A stretch of 64,000 bases of DNA, taken from positions 1 through 64,000 of the forward strand of contig NZ_BOQN01000076.1 in the NCBI RefSeq assembly GCF_018332695.1, given 5' to 3'. The position numbers and the translations under genes were made by a program. The stretch comes from Paractinoplanes toevensis. GTDB lineage: Bacteria; Actinomycetota; Actinomycetes; Mycobacteriales; Micromonosporaceae. Below are positions 52,885 through 61,600 of the stretch, piece after piece. A model generated the notes under the pieces. It was not told the origin of the DNA. It saw only the letters and a list, made by a program, of their open reading frames with translations, and made no database searches. Position 1 is the stretch's first letter, and each line of letters begins with the position of its first letter.

Positions 52885-53274
52885 ATGGACGCACCGGTCA
52901 ATCTGCAAGCGGCGCTTGCCTCCTTCGACCAGATCTACAGCCCGCGCATCGTGGCCCGGGTCAACGACTACGACGTCCGGATCGCGCACACCGGCGGTGA
53001 GCACGTGTGGCACGTCCACGAGGACACCGACGAGTTCTTCCTGGTGCTCGACGGCCGGTTCGACATCGCCCTGCGCGACGCCGACGGCGCCGAACGCACC
53101 GTCACGCTGCACACCGGCGAGGTGTTCGTGGTGCCCAGGGGCACGACGCACAAGCCGTCGTCGCCCGGCGGCGCCATCCTGATGTTCGAGCCCACCGGCA
53201 CGTCCTCCACCGGCGATCACCACGACGGCGACCTGCCCGGGCACGTCGAGAGCACCATCGGCCACCAGCTCTGA
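52885..53274 (+). CDS. Cupin-fold protein
   Basis: The 129-residue protein has the cupin motifs GGEHVWHVHEDTDEFFLVLDGRFDIALRD (the H-x-H-x3-4-E-x6-G metal site) and TGEVFVVPRGTTHKPSS (G-x5-P-x-G-x2-H). A metal-dependent isomerase, dioxygenase or storage role is possible. It is divergent from the phosphatase gene, and its stop abuts the convergent MpaB gene. Confidence 0.88.
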   Translation: MDAPVNLQAALASFDQIYSPRIVARVNDYDVRIAHTGGEHVWHVHEDTDEFFLVLDGRFDIALRDADGAERTVTLHTGEVFVVPRGTTHKPSSPGGAILMFEPTGTSSTGDHHDGDLPGHVESTIGHQL

Positions 53275-54120
53275 CTACTCCGGTCCGAGCTCTGCTATGT
53301 CGTACCCGTCGGGGTAGGTCTTGGTCTGGATGCCGTCCTCGAAGAGGCCGACCGGCCTCGGGCGGTGCAGATGCCGGATCACGCGTGACCTTGTCTTCAG
53401 GGTCGCGTGCAGGGCGGCCCGCACCGGCCAGGCCGGTGCGGGCACGCCGGTGGCCATGCGCTGGCGGTCGTCGTACATCGCGCTGACCAGGGAATTGCCC
53501 AGCGGAGCCAGCGGGCGGGGCAGGCGTTTCAGCATGCGTTCGCGGGTGGAGCGCTCGATGACCGTGGCGGCGGCGCTGGGCAGCAGGTGGGTGCGGTCGT
53601 ACGCCTCGAACCAGGCCTCCGTCTCGGGGAGCGAGCCCGGCATGCCGGGGATGTTCATGTGGTGGGCCAGCTCGCCGAAGAAGCGGTACGTCGCCTCCCG
53701 CTCGTGGCAGCAGGGGCGGCGCCAGCCGTAGCGGTCCAGCCAGCGCAGCGGGAGGACGACGCCGCAGGCCACGACGTAGAGGTAGTCGTCGGCCGGGAAA
53801 TCGCGGTACGGGCGGTGGATCTGGTTGATCCGGCGGATCGCGGCCCGGGCCCGGGGGTGCGCGAAACCGTTCAGCACCATCTCGTACATCAGGATGCCGG
53901 TGTCGTCCGCCCGCTTGCGGGGACGTTCGAGCAGTTCACCGGTGCCGACCAGGGTCTCGGCCACGCGGGGGATGGAGAAGGACCGGTTGAACGCCAGGTT
54001 CAGGGCCAGCCGCATGTCCCACGGGAACTCGAAACGCAGCATCGTCCGGAAGATCTGCTCGTAGTCGCGAGCGGGATCCAGGGCACGGATGGCGGCCAGG
54101 TTGGCGTATCGGTCTCTCAC
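53275..54120 (-). CDS. MpaB/DUF2236-family oxygenase-like protein
   Basis: The GTG at 54120 gives 281 residues and overlaps the upstream SDR stop by four bases (GTGA). The pattern is that of the MpaB/latex-clearing-protein-related family (DUF2236): RTMLRFEFPWDMRLALNLAFNRSF, MYEMVLNGFAHPRARAAIRRINQIH and EREATYRFFGELAHHMNIPG. These are thought to be haem-binding oxygenases of uncertain substrate. Its coupling to an SDR suggests a two-step oxidation pathway. Confidence 0.78.
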   Translation of the reverse strand: MRDRYANLAAIRALDPARDYEQIFRTMLRFEFPWDMRLALNLAFNRSFSIPRVAETLVGTGELLERPRKRADDTGILMYEMVLNGFAHPRARAAIRRINQIHRPYRDFPADDYLYVVACGVVLPLRWLDRYGWRRPCCHEREATYRFFGELAHHMNIPGMPGSLPETEAWFEAYDRTHLLPSAAATVIERSTRERMLKRLPRPLAPLGNSLVSAMYDDRQRMATGVPAPAWPVRAALHATLKTRSRVIRHLHRPRPVGLFEDGIQTKTYPDGYDIAELGPE

Positions 54121-54896
54121 GTTGTCACATTCAACCAACCACCGTCGATGTAATAGGTGGAGCCCACCGTGTAGGCGGCCCGGTCGGAGGCGAGGAAGAC
54201 GAACAGGTCGGCGATCTCCTCGGGGGTGGCGAACCGGCCGATCGGGGCGTTGTCGTCGGCGATCTTCTGCAGGTACTGCTCCCAGGTCTGGTCGGTGCCC
54301 TCGGTGAGCAGCTTCGCGGTCTTGACCCAGTCGCCGGTCATCACCAGGCCGGGGTTCACCGCGTTCACCCGGATGTTGTCGCCGATCAGCTCGTTGGCCA
54401 GGCACTTCGAGAGCATGACCAGGGCCGCCTTGGTCACGTTGTAGATCGGCTCGTAACCCAGCGGCTGGGTCGCGCAGATCGAGCCGTTGTTGAGGATCAC
54501 CCCGCCGCCCCGGCTGCGCATGCCGGGGACCAGTGCCCGGGCGAGGCGGACCGCGGCCATCACGTGCAGGTCCCAGTACCACTGCCAGCGGTCGTCCCCG
54601 GCCGTCATGATCTTTTCTTCGCTGCCGGTGCCGGCGTTGTTGATCAGGATGTCGGCGCCGCCGAACTCCTGCTCGACGACGAGGGCCACCCGGGCCGCGT
54701 CGTCGGGAACGGTCAGGTCGGCGGGGACGGTCACCACCCGTACGCCCGGAAGATCGACCGACCGCAGGCGGTCCTCGTCCCGGGCGACCAGGACCAGATC
54801 GACGCCTTCGGCCGCCAGGCCGTGGGCGATCGCCCGGCCGATACCGGCACTTCCTCCGGTTATGACGGCTACCTTGCCGGTGAGACGCAGATCCAT
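54117..54896 (-). CDS. Short-chain dehydrogenase/reductase
   Basis: The 259-residue SDR has VITGGSAGIGRAIAHGL (TGxxxGIG), LINNAGTGS (NNAG), NNGSICA (Ser region) and the YNVTKAAL active site. The C-terminus ends YTVGSTYYIDGGWLN, as in classical SDRs. GGAGA lies five bases upstream of ATG 54896. It is the first gene of a two-gene unit with the MpaB-like protein. Confidence 0.9.
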   Translation of the reverse strand: MDLRLTGKVAVITGGSAGIGRAIAHGLAAEGVDLVLVARDEDRLRSVDLPGVRVVTVPADLTVPDDAARVALVVEQEFGGADILINNAGTGSEEKIMTAGDDRWQWYWDLHVMAAVRLARALVPGMRSRGGGVILNNGSICATQPLGYEPIYNVTKAALVMLSKCLANELIGDNIRVNAVNPGLVMTGDWVKTAKLLTEGTDQTWEQYLQKIADDNAPIGRFATPEEIADLFVFLASDRAAYTVGSTYYIDGGWLNVTT

Positions 54897-54968
54897 GGAG
54901 TTCTCCGTTCCGAGCGTGATGTGCGGGGGTACACCCATCACGGTTCCATGACGGGCGGGAGGCTCGGG

Positions 54969-56708
54969 GTGTTCGGGAAGAAGCAGACGGTCGCTGACCA
55001 ATTGGTCGAGGTGCTGGTGCAGTCGGGTGTGCGCCGGATCTACGGCATCGTGGGGGACAGCCTCAATTCGCTGAGCGACGCCATCCGGCGCAGCGGCGAC
55101 ATCGAGTGGGTGCACGTGCGCAACGAGGAAGCGGCGGCGTTCGCGGCGTCGGCCGAGGCGCAGCTCACCGGCAAGCTCGCGGTGTGCGCCGGCAGTTGCG
55201 GGCCCGGCAACACCCACCTCATCCAGGGGGTCTTCGACGCGCACCGGTCGGGGGCGCCGGTGCTGGCGATCGCCTCGCACATCGTCTCCACCGAGATCGG
55301 CACCGGGTTCTTCCAGGAGACCGACCCGAAGCGCCTGTTCGAGCAGGCCAGCCACTGGACCGAGATGGTGTCGTCGGCCGAGCAGATGCCGCGGATGGCA
55401 CGGGTCGGCATCCAGGCCGCGGTGGGCAAGCTGGGCGCCGCGGTGCTGGTGGTGCCGGGTGATGTGCTGGAGGCGGACGCGGTCAACGACACCGGTGAGG
55501 GACACCCGATGGCCGGGCGGGTCCTCGGCGCGCCGCCGGCCGAGGTGATCGACGCGCTGGCCGAGCGGATCAACCGCGCGGACAAGGTCGCCATCTTCGG
55601 CGGGATCGGCTGCGCGGGGGCCCGGGACGAGGTGCTCGCCCTGGCCGAGCGGCTGAACGCGCCGGTCGGGCACAGCCTGCGCGGCAAGGAATCGCTGCAG
55701 TACGACAACCCCTACGACGTGGGCATGTCGGGCCTGCTCGGTTACGGCTCCTGTTACGAGGCGTGCCACGAGGCCGACCTGCTCCTGCTGCTCGGCACCG
55801 ATTTTCCCTACCGGCAGTTCCTGCCGCAGAAGAACACCGTGCAGGTCGACATCGACCCGTCCCGGCTGGGCCGGCGCAGCGCCCTGGAGATGGGGGTGGC
55901 CGGTGACGTCGGCGCGACCATCCGGGCGCTGCTGCCGAAACTCGAGCCGAAGGGCCGCGAGTTCCTCGACAAGATGCTGCACCAGCACTCGAAAGAGCTG
56001 GACCGGGTGGTCGGCGCCTACACCCACGACATCGAGAACCTCTCGCCGATCCATCCCGAGTACGTCGCCCGGGTGCTCGACGAGGAGGCCGCCGACGACG
56101 CGGTCTTCACCGCCGACACCGGCATGTGCTGCTCGTGGATCGCCCGTTACATCACCCCCAACGGCAAGCGCCGGCTGCTCGGCTCGTGGGTGCACGGCAC
56201 GATGGCGAACGCGCTGCCGCAGGCGCTCGGCGCGCAGATGCTCGACCGCCGCCGGCAGGTGGTGTCGATGTCGGGTGACGGTGGCCTGTCGATGCTGCTC
56301 GGCGAGCTACTCACGGCCCGCACCCACCGGCTGCCGGTGAAGGTGGTGGTCTTCAACAATTCGAGCCTCGGCATGGTGCGGCTGGAGATGCTGGTGGCCG
56401 GCGACCCGCCGTTCGAGACCGACCATGACAACGTCGACTTCGCGGCGATCGCCCGGGCGGCGGGCTTCCACACCGTACGGGTGGAGAAGGCCGCCGACCT
56501 GCGCGCCGCCATGCGTGAGGTGCTCGACCACGACGGACCGGCCCTGCTCGACGTGCTCACCGACCCGGACGCCTTGGAGCTGCCGCCGCACATCACCAAG
56601 GAGGAGGCCAGCGGTTTCGCCCTGGCGATGGGCCGGACCGTGCTGGCCGGCGGGGTGGGCCAGATGGCGCACCTGGCCCGCACCAACCTGCGCAACATCC
56701 CGCGTTAG
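54969..56708 (+). CDS. poxB: Thiamine-diphosphate pyruvate oxidase/dehydrogenase (PoxB-like)
   Basis: The GTG at 54969 has GGGAGG six bases upstream and gives 579 residues; ATG 54948 adds seven. The TPP-enzyme segments are VRRIYGIVGDSLNSLSDAIRR, VHVRNEEAAAFAASAEAQ (with the conserved Glu), CGPGNTHLIQG, VQVDIDPSRLGRRS and the C-terminal TPP motif MSGDGGLSMLLGELLTARTHRLPVKVVVFNNSSLGMV (GDG to NN). E. coli PoxB has 572 residues. It would convert pyruvate to acetate and CO2 with electrons passed to the quinone pool. The final segment may be the lipid-activation tail. It converges with the desaturase gene with a four-base overlap. Confidence 0.88.
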   Translation: MFGKKQTVADQLVEVLVQSGVRRIYGIVGDSLNSLSDAIRRSGDIEWVHVRNEEAAAFAASAEAQLTGKLAVCAGSCGPGNTHLIQGVFDAHRSGAPVLAIASHIVSTEIGTGFFQETDPKRLFEQASHWTEMVSSAEQMPRMARVGIQAAVGKLGAAVLVVPGDVLEADAVNDTGEGHPMAGRVLGAPPAEVIDALAERINRADKVAIFGGIGCAGARDEVLALAERLNAPVGHSLRGKESLQYDNPYDVGMSGLLGYGSCYEACHEADLLLLLGTDFPYRQFLPQKNTVQVDIDPSRLGRRSALEMGVAGDVGATIRALLPKLEPKGREFLDKMLHQHSKELDRVVGAYTHDIENLSPIHPEYVARVLDEEAADDAVFTADTGMCCSWIARYITPNGKRRLLGSWVHGTMANALPQALGAQMLDRRRQVVSMSGDGGLSMLLGELLTARTHRLPVKVVVFNNSSLGMVRLEMLVAGDPPFETDHDNVDFAAIARAAGFHTVRVEKAADLRAAMREVLDHDGPALLDVLTDPDALELPPHITKEEASGFALAMGRTVLAGGVGQMAHLARTNLRNIPR

Positions 56709-57700
56709 GCCCGACGCAGCTCGGCGCCGACCTCGTGCAGGTGGCGCAGGGCCTGCGCGTACGACTCCACCAGAGACGTCTCCTCGTAGGGCACGCCGAT
56801 CTCCGCGCAGTAGCGCTGGACGATCGGCTGTGCCTTGCGCAGGTTGGGCGTCGGCATGGACGGGAACAGGTGGTGCTCGATCTGGTAGTTGAGGCCGCCC
56901 AGCGCGTTGTCGACGAACCAGCCGCCACGCACGTTGCGCGACGTCAGCACCTGCTTGCGGAGGTAGTCCTCGTTGCCGGTCGGATGCGGCATGCCCTTGT
57001 GGTTGGGCGCGAAGGTCAGGCCCAGGTAGACCCCGAACAGGGCCTGGTGCACCACGAAGAAGACCAGCGCCTGCAGCGGCGACAGCACCAGGAGCAGCGC
57101 CGCCGCGTAGCCGATCAGGTGCACCGCCAGCAGCACGCTCTCCAGGCCGCGCTGCTTCACCGTGCCGTCGCGCAGCGCCCGGATGCTGTCCCGGTGCAGT
57201 GAGATGCCGAGCAGGGTGAGCAGCGGGAAGAAGAACCACGCCTGGTAGCGGGTGAGGAATCCCTTGCCGCGGGCGGCCTCCGGGCTCCACACCAGGACAC
57301 CCGGGCCGACGTCGGGGTCGAGGTCGTCGTGGTTGGGGTTGGCGTGGTGCTTGGTGTGCTTGTCCATCCAGTAGCCGTAGGACATGCCGATCGCCAGGTT
57401 GCCGGCGATCAGGCCGGCCCGGCGGCTCGGCGCGTTGGTGCGGAACACCTGCCGGTGGGCCAGGTCGTGGGCGACCAGCGCGACCTGGGCGAACACCACC
57501 GCCAGGAAGACCGCCACGGCCAGGGTCCACCAGGAGGAACCGATCAGGAAGAACGCGGTCCAACCGGCGGCCAGGGCCGCGGTCACCGCACCGAGGCGTA
57601 CGGCGTAGTAGGCCGGCCGTCGCTCCAGGAGGCCGGCCGCGTTGATGCGGCGGCCCAGCTCCGCGAAGTCGCTGCGCGGTCGCGCTGTCGTGGTCGTCAT
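56705..57700 (-). CDS. Membrane fatty-acid desaturase
   Basis: The 331-residue protein has the three His boxes: HDLAHRQVF, HTKHHANPN and QIEHHLFP. Four transmembrane helices are predicted, and HKGMPHPTGNEDYLRKQVLTSRNV lies in the conserved loop. It would introduce a double bond in acyl-CoA or phospholipid acyl chains using a diiron site. It resembles actinobacterial DesA3/linoleoyl-type desaturases. It is divergent from a NarL-type kinase gene, and a perfect 18-bp palindrome lies between them. Confidence 0.92.
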   Translation of the reverse strand: MTTTTARPRSDFAELGRRINAAGLLERRPAYYAVRLGAVTAALAAGWTAFFLIGSSWWTLAVAVFLAVVFAQVALVAHDLAHRQVFRTNAPSRRAGLIAGNLAIGMSYGYWMDKHTKHHANPNHDDLDPDVGPGVLVWSPEAARGKGFLTRYQAWFFFPLLTLLGISLHRDSIRALRDGTVKQRGLESVLLAVHLIGYAAALLLVLSPLQALVFFVVHQALFGVYLGLTFAPNHKGMPHPTGNEDYLRKQVLTSRNVRGGWFVDNALGGLNYQIEHHLFPSMPTPNLRKAQPIVQRYCAEIGVPYEETSLVESYAQALRHLHEVGAELRRA

Positions 57701-57759
57701 GCCGGCTAACTCAACCGGTTCGCGGGCGCCGAGTCAGGAGTGCCAGACCTACTTTCGGT

Positions 57760-57777
57760 AGTAGTGCTAGCACTACT
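57760..57777. promoter_or_regulatory. Perfect 18-bp palindrome between desaturase and kinase genes
   Basis: AGTAGTGCTAGCACTACT lies 60 bases from the desaturase start and 34 bases from the kinase start. A repressor of the desaturase, for example TetR- or GntR-type, is likely; none is encoded next to it. Confidence 0.7.
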
Positions 57778-57810
57778 GAGTTCCGCGCCCCGACCCGCCA
57801 GGATGGTGGC

Positions 57811-59097
57811 ATGGAGACGAGAGACTGGCTTCGGGAGGGCCTGCGGGCGGTGGCCGGCGGGGCGCTCGCCGTCGCCCTCTCGGTCACCAATTTCCTGCTG
57901 CTCGTCCTGTTCGTCGTCGCCCTCGCGCTGACCCCGGTCCTGGGCCTCGGCCTGATCCTGCTGCCGGCGGTGACCGCGCTGGTGCGGCTGCGGACCGACG
58001 CCGCCCGCGCGGTCGCCGGGTGGCACGGCGTGACGATCGAGCGGCCCTACCGTCCCCGCCCGGCGGCCGCCCGCCCGGTCGGCTGGCGCGCCTACCGGTG
58101 GATCGTCACCGACCCGGCCACCTGGCGTGACCTGGCCTGGCTGGTGCCCGGCGCGATCGTCGGCCTGGTTGGAGGATTCGCCACGCTGCTCATCCCGGTC
58201 TACGGGGTGGAGGGCATCGTCCTGCTGCCACTGTGGATCTGGCTCGGCACCGGGTGGTACGGCTACGGCGTCATCTGGCCGATCGAGACGGTCAGCGACG
58301 GCCTGCTGTCGCTGCCGCAGGGCGCCCTGTTCCTGGCGATCGGACTGGCCGTCGCGCCCTACTTGCGCCGCTACGACGCGCTGTTCAACCGGCTGCTGCT
58401 GGCTCCCACCACCAACGCCCGGCTGCGGGCCCGGGTCACCCAGCTGTCGCACAGCCGGGCCGACACGGTGGACGCCCAGGCCGCCGAGCTGCGCCGCATC
58501 GAGCGCGACCTGCACGACGGCGCCCAGGCCCGGCTCGTCTCGCTCGGCATGACCATCGGCCTCGCCGAGGAGATGCTCGGCCGTGACCCGGAAAGCGCCC
58601 GGCGGCTGCTCGTCGAGGCCCGCGAGGCCAGTTCGACCGCGCTGGTCGAGCTGCGCCACCTGGTCCGCGGCATCCACCCGCCGGTGCTGGCCGAGCGCGG
58701 GCTCGACGGCGCGGTCCGGGCGCTCGCCCTCAACCTGCGTCTCCCGACCGCGGTCGAGTCCGAGGTGACCGGCCGGCTCGACATCCCGGTCGAGTCGGCG
58801 GCCTACTTCGCGGTCGCCGAGGCGCTGTCCAACGCGACGGTGCACAGCGGGGCCACGGTCGCCTACGTGACCATGCGGCGCGACGGCGACACCCTGCGCA
58901 TGGAGGTCGGCGACGACGGCCGGGGCGGCGCCGACCCCGACCGTGGCACGGGCCTCAAGGGCATCGGCCGCCGTCTGGCCGCTTTCGATGGCACGATGAC
59001 GCTGTCCAGCCCGCCCGGCGGGCCGACCATCGTGACCATGGAGTTGCCGTGCGCGTTGTCATCGCCGAGGACCACGCTCTCCTCCGGGACGGACTGA
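57811..59097 (+). CDS. NarL-type sensor histidine kinase
   Basis: The 428-residue protein has an N-terminal membrane region with about five hydrophobic segments. HisKA_3 follows (RIERDLHDGAQARLVSLGM; phospho-accepting H235), then a HATPase domain with VAEALSNATVHSGA and VGDDGRGGADPDRGTGLKGIGRRL. It phosphorylates the response regulator whose GTG start overlaps its last 49 bases. The sensed signal is unknown. Confidence 0.93.
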   Translation: METRDWLREGLRAVAGGALAVALSVTNFLLLVLFVVALALTPVLGLGLILLPAVTALVRLRTDAARAVAGWHGVTIERPYRPRPAAARPVGWRAYRWIVTDPATWRDLAWLVPGAIVGLVGGFATLLIPVYGVEGIVLLPLWIWLGTGWYGYGVIWPIETVSDGLLSLPQGALFLAIGLAVAPYLRRYDALFNRLLLAPTTNARLRARVTQLSHSRADTVDAQAAELRRIERDLHDGAQARLVSLGMTIGLAEEMLGRDPESARRLLVEAREASSTALVELRHLVRGIHPPVLAERGLDGAVRALALNLRLPTAVESEVTGRLDIPVESAAYFAVAEALSNATVHSGATVAYVTMRRDGDTLRMEVGDDGRGGADPDRGTGLKGIGRRLAAFDGTMTLSSPPGGPTIVTMELPCALSSPRTTLSSGTD

Positions 59098-59684
59098 CGC
59101 GACTGCTGGAGGCATTCGAGTTCCGGGTCGTCGCGGCCGTCGACAACGGCCCGGCCCTGCTGCCCGCGCTGCTCGACCACAAGCCGGACGTCGCGGTCGT
59201 CGACGTGCGGCTGCCACCGACGTTCACCGACGAGGGCCTGCAGGCGGCGATCGCGGTCCGCGAGGCCGTGCCCGGCCAGCCGGTCCTGGTGTTGTCCCAG
59301 CACGTCGAGCCGCTGTACGCGCGCGAGCTGCTCGGTGACCGCAGCGGCGGTGTCGGCTACCTGCTGAAGGACCGCGTCTCCGACGTGGCCCAGTTCATCG
59401 ACGCGGTGCGCCAGGTGGCGCGCGGCGGCACGGTGATGGACCCGGAGGTGGTGGCCCGGCTCCTCGACCGCAGCCGCCCGCTCGACGTGCTGACCGCCCG
59501 CGAACGCGAGGTGCTCGGCGAAATGGCCGCGGGCCGCTCCAACGCGGCGATAGCGGGCCGCCTGTTCGTGACGGAAAAAGCGGTGAGCAAGCACATCAAC
59601 AACATCTTCACCAAGCTCGGCCTGCCCCCGTCCGAAGACGACAACCGCCGGGTCCTGGCCGTGCTCGCCTACCTCAACGCCTGA
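59049..59684 (+). CDS. NarL/LuxR-type response regulator
   Basis: The GTG at 59049 gives 211 residues and overlaps the kinase gene. The receiver starts VRVVIAEDHALLRDG (acidic pocket), with the phospho-acceptor at D52 in VAVVDVRLPP. The effector helix-turn-helix is LTAREREVLGEMAAGRSNAAIAGRLFVTEKAVSKHINNIFTKLG. Partner and operon are clear from the overlap. The palindrome at 57760 may be one of its targets. Confidence 0.95.
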   Translation: MRVVIAEDHALLRDGLTRLLEAFEFRVVAAVDNGPALLPALLDHKPDVAVVDVRLPPTFTDEGLQAAIAVREAVPGQPVLVLSQHVEPLYARELLGDRSGGVGYLLKDRVSDVAQFIDAVRQVARGGTVMDPEVVARLLDRSRPLDVLTAREREVLGEMAAGRSNAAIAGRLFVTEKAVSKHINNIFTKLGLPPSEDDNRRVLAVLAYLNA

Positions 59685-59728
59685 CCGCGAGTCCGGCGGC
59701 CGGGCGCGAGGCTCGCTATCTTGTCGGC

Positions 59729-60544
59729 GTGCCAGTTGACGAGGAGATGCCGTTGCCCGGTGGGATGACGGCCGGCTACGCGAATTCCGCCGGTGTCACC
59801 TGGCTCGGTGACGCGGCGGAACAGGCCGAAACCGTCGTCTGCGTGGCGGCCGCCGGAAACTGGATCGTGGCCGCCTGCGTCGCGATTCTCGTGCGGCAGG
59901 GCGATCTGGATCCCAGCCTGCCGGTGCGGACGTTGCTGCCCGAACTGCCGGCCTGGGCCGCGCCGATCCGCCTTCACCACCTGATCCACCACACCAGCGG
60001 GCTGCCCGAGAAGGCCGATCCCGGCGACCCGATGGAGACGTTGCCCGAGCCGCAGGCCGAGCCCGGGACGGTCTTCTCGCCGAGCGACATCGGGTACGCC
60101 TGCCTCACGACCCTGGCCGAGCGGGCCGGCGGCCGTCCGGTCGCCGAGATCGCCCAGAAGCACCTGTTCACCCCGCTGGGCATGGCCTCGACACAGGTTC
60201 GCTCCGGCAGCGAGGTCTGGTCGACCGCACGGGACATGCTGCGCTGGGCGGAGGCGATGCACATCGGCGCTCTCGGCCCCCGCCTCACCGCGCTGCTGCG
60301 CCAGCCGGGAAAGATGCGCGATGGTGCTCTCGTGCCGTACGCCTGGGGTTCGCACATCCTGCCCGGCGATCGAGGTCCCGCCTACGCCAACACCGGCCGG
60401 TCGCCCGGCTGCGTCACCTTCGTCGTCGCCTCGCCGGCCACCGCCACGTCCGCCATCGTCATCGCGCTGACCGACGACCCGCAGCCGGCCGAGTCCCTCG
60501 GCAAACAGCTGGTCGGCCTCACCGAGCAGGAGCCGATCCGGTAG
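59729..60544 (+). CDS. Beta-lactamase-fold protein lacking the SxxK active site
   Basis: The 271-residue protein has the class C beta-lactamase/penicillin-binding fold: IRLHHLIHHTSGLPEK, DIGYACLTTLAERAGGRPVAEIAQKHLFTPLGMAST and YAWGSHIL. Where the catalytic S-x-x-K should lie it reads VCVAAAGNWIVAACVAIL, so serine and lysine are both lost, and the Y-x-N motif reads FSPSD. It is probably an inactive homologue or binding protein. No signal peptide is visible. Confidence 0.75.
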   Translation: MPVDEEMPLPGGMTAGYANSAGVTWLGDAAEQAETVVCVAAAGNWIVAACVAILVRQGDLDPSLPVRTLLPELPAWAAPIRLHHLIHHTSGLPEKADPGDPMETLPEPQAEPGTVFSPSDIGYACLTTLAERAGGRPVAEIAQKHLFTPLGMASTQVRSGSEVWSTARDMLRWAEAMHIGALGPRLTALLRQPGKMRDGALVPYAWGSHILPGDRGPAYANTGRSPGCVTFVVASPATATSAIVIALTDDPQPAESLGKQLVGLTEQEPIR

Positions 60545-60659
60545 CGGCCCGGCGCGAGCCACGCGCGAAAGTCGCGCAACGGCCCGCGGCCAGCGGAAAG
60601 GCCGCGCCGGTGGCGGCGGGGCCCGCCGATTGCGTTTGGTGAGCCGAGAAGGCGTACGG

Positions 60660-61589
60660 CTAAAGGCTTTTGGGGTCCGCGGCCAGGCGCCGGGAATTCT
60701 CGACCGCCATCGTCCGGATCTCGTCCTCGGTGAAGCCGGCGGCCAGCAGGCGGGCCGCGAAGAGGGCCAGCCCGTCCTCGACCGGCGGGTTGAACGGCTG
60801 CCCGAGGTCGCTGGAGAGCACGGAATGCTCCGGGCCGACGGCCCGGATGTTGGCGAACAGGTCCTCCCAGGACACCTTGCCGGTGTACGGCGTCGTGAAG
60901 CATCGCTCCAGCAGGGCGCCCTCGGCCGCCAGTTCCTGCTGCTGCGGAACCGTCAGCCGCTGGGACGTGAATTCCGGGTGGGTGACGACCACCCGGCGGA
61001 CGCCCTCCTCTTTCGAGGCTCGGACCACCGCGAGGATCTCCGGGGCCGACAGGTGGCCGGTGGCCAGGACCATGTCGTGCCGAGCGATCACCCGTAGCAC
61101 CTTGCGGACCTGTTCGAGCACCTCGCCGGTGTCGGCGAGGACCTCGACCACATCGGGGACGATGCCCTGCGCGTGCAGGTCGGCCTGGAGCGCGCCCCAC
61201 ATCGCCGGCTTGCTGCCGGGCAGGTCGCTGGCCGTGCTGCTGCGCTGGTTGCGGGAGTCGACCGTGGGCATCCAGACGATCCGGGCGCCGAGCCGGCCGG
61301 CGATCTCCACGGCGGCCGGGTTCATGCCGCCCATCGAGCCGTTCAGGGTGATCGCGCCCAGCACGTCGGTGCCGGGCACCGCCGCCCGCACCACCGAGGC
61401 CCGCTCGGCGGTCGTCAGGTAATGCGATTTGATGACGAATCCGGCGAGGCCCACGGCGGCGAACCGGCGGGCCAGGGACAGGTCGTCGATGCGCCGTTCC
61501 ATCACGTCGGGCGCGATGTGCACGTGCGTGTCATACCCACCGGCGACGAGCTCGCGGGCGGTGGCGGACGGGACGGGATGCTCGCTCAT
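60660..61589 (-). CDS. DUF6282 metal-dependent hydrolase
   Basis: The 309-residue protein begins VAGGYDTHVHIAPDVMERRID, a TIM-barrel amidohydrolase-type metal motif (H-x-H), followed by VIKSHY, VVVTHPEFTSQ (conserved His) and SSDLGQPFNPP (a terminal Asp). This is the DUF6282 family, related to amidohydrolases. It lies 11 bases after a GntR gene on the same strand, divergent from an ABC importer, so it probably acts on the imported compound. The substrate is unknown. The 115-base gap 60545-60659 holds only a weak GCGGCC/GGCCGC hairpin at 60586-60605. Confidence 0.8.
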   Translation of the reverse strand: MSEHPVPSATARELVAGGYDTHVHIAPDVMERRIDDLSLARRFAAVGLAGFVIKSHYLTTAERASVVRAAVPGTDVLGAITLNGSMGGMNPAAVEIAGRLGARIVWMPTVDSRNQRSSTASDLPGSKPAMWGALQADLHAQGIVPDVVEVLADTGEVLEQVRKVLRVIARHDMVLATGHLSAPEILAVVRASKEEGVRRVVVTHPEFTSQRLTVPQQQELAAEGALLERCFTTPYTGKVSWEDLFANIRAVGPEHSVLSSDLGQPFNPPVEDGLALFAARLLAAGFTEDEIRTMAVENSRRLAADPKSL

Positions 61590-61600
61590 TGTTCTCCATA

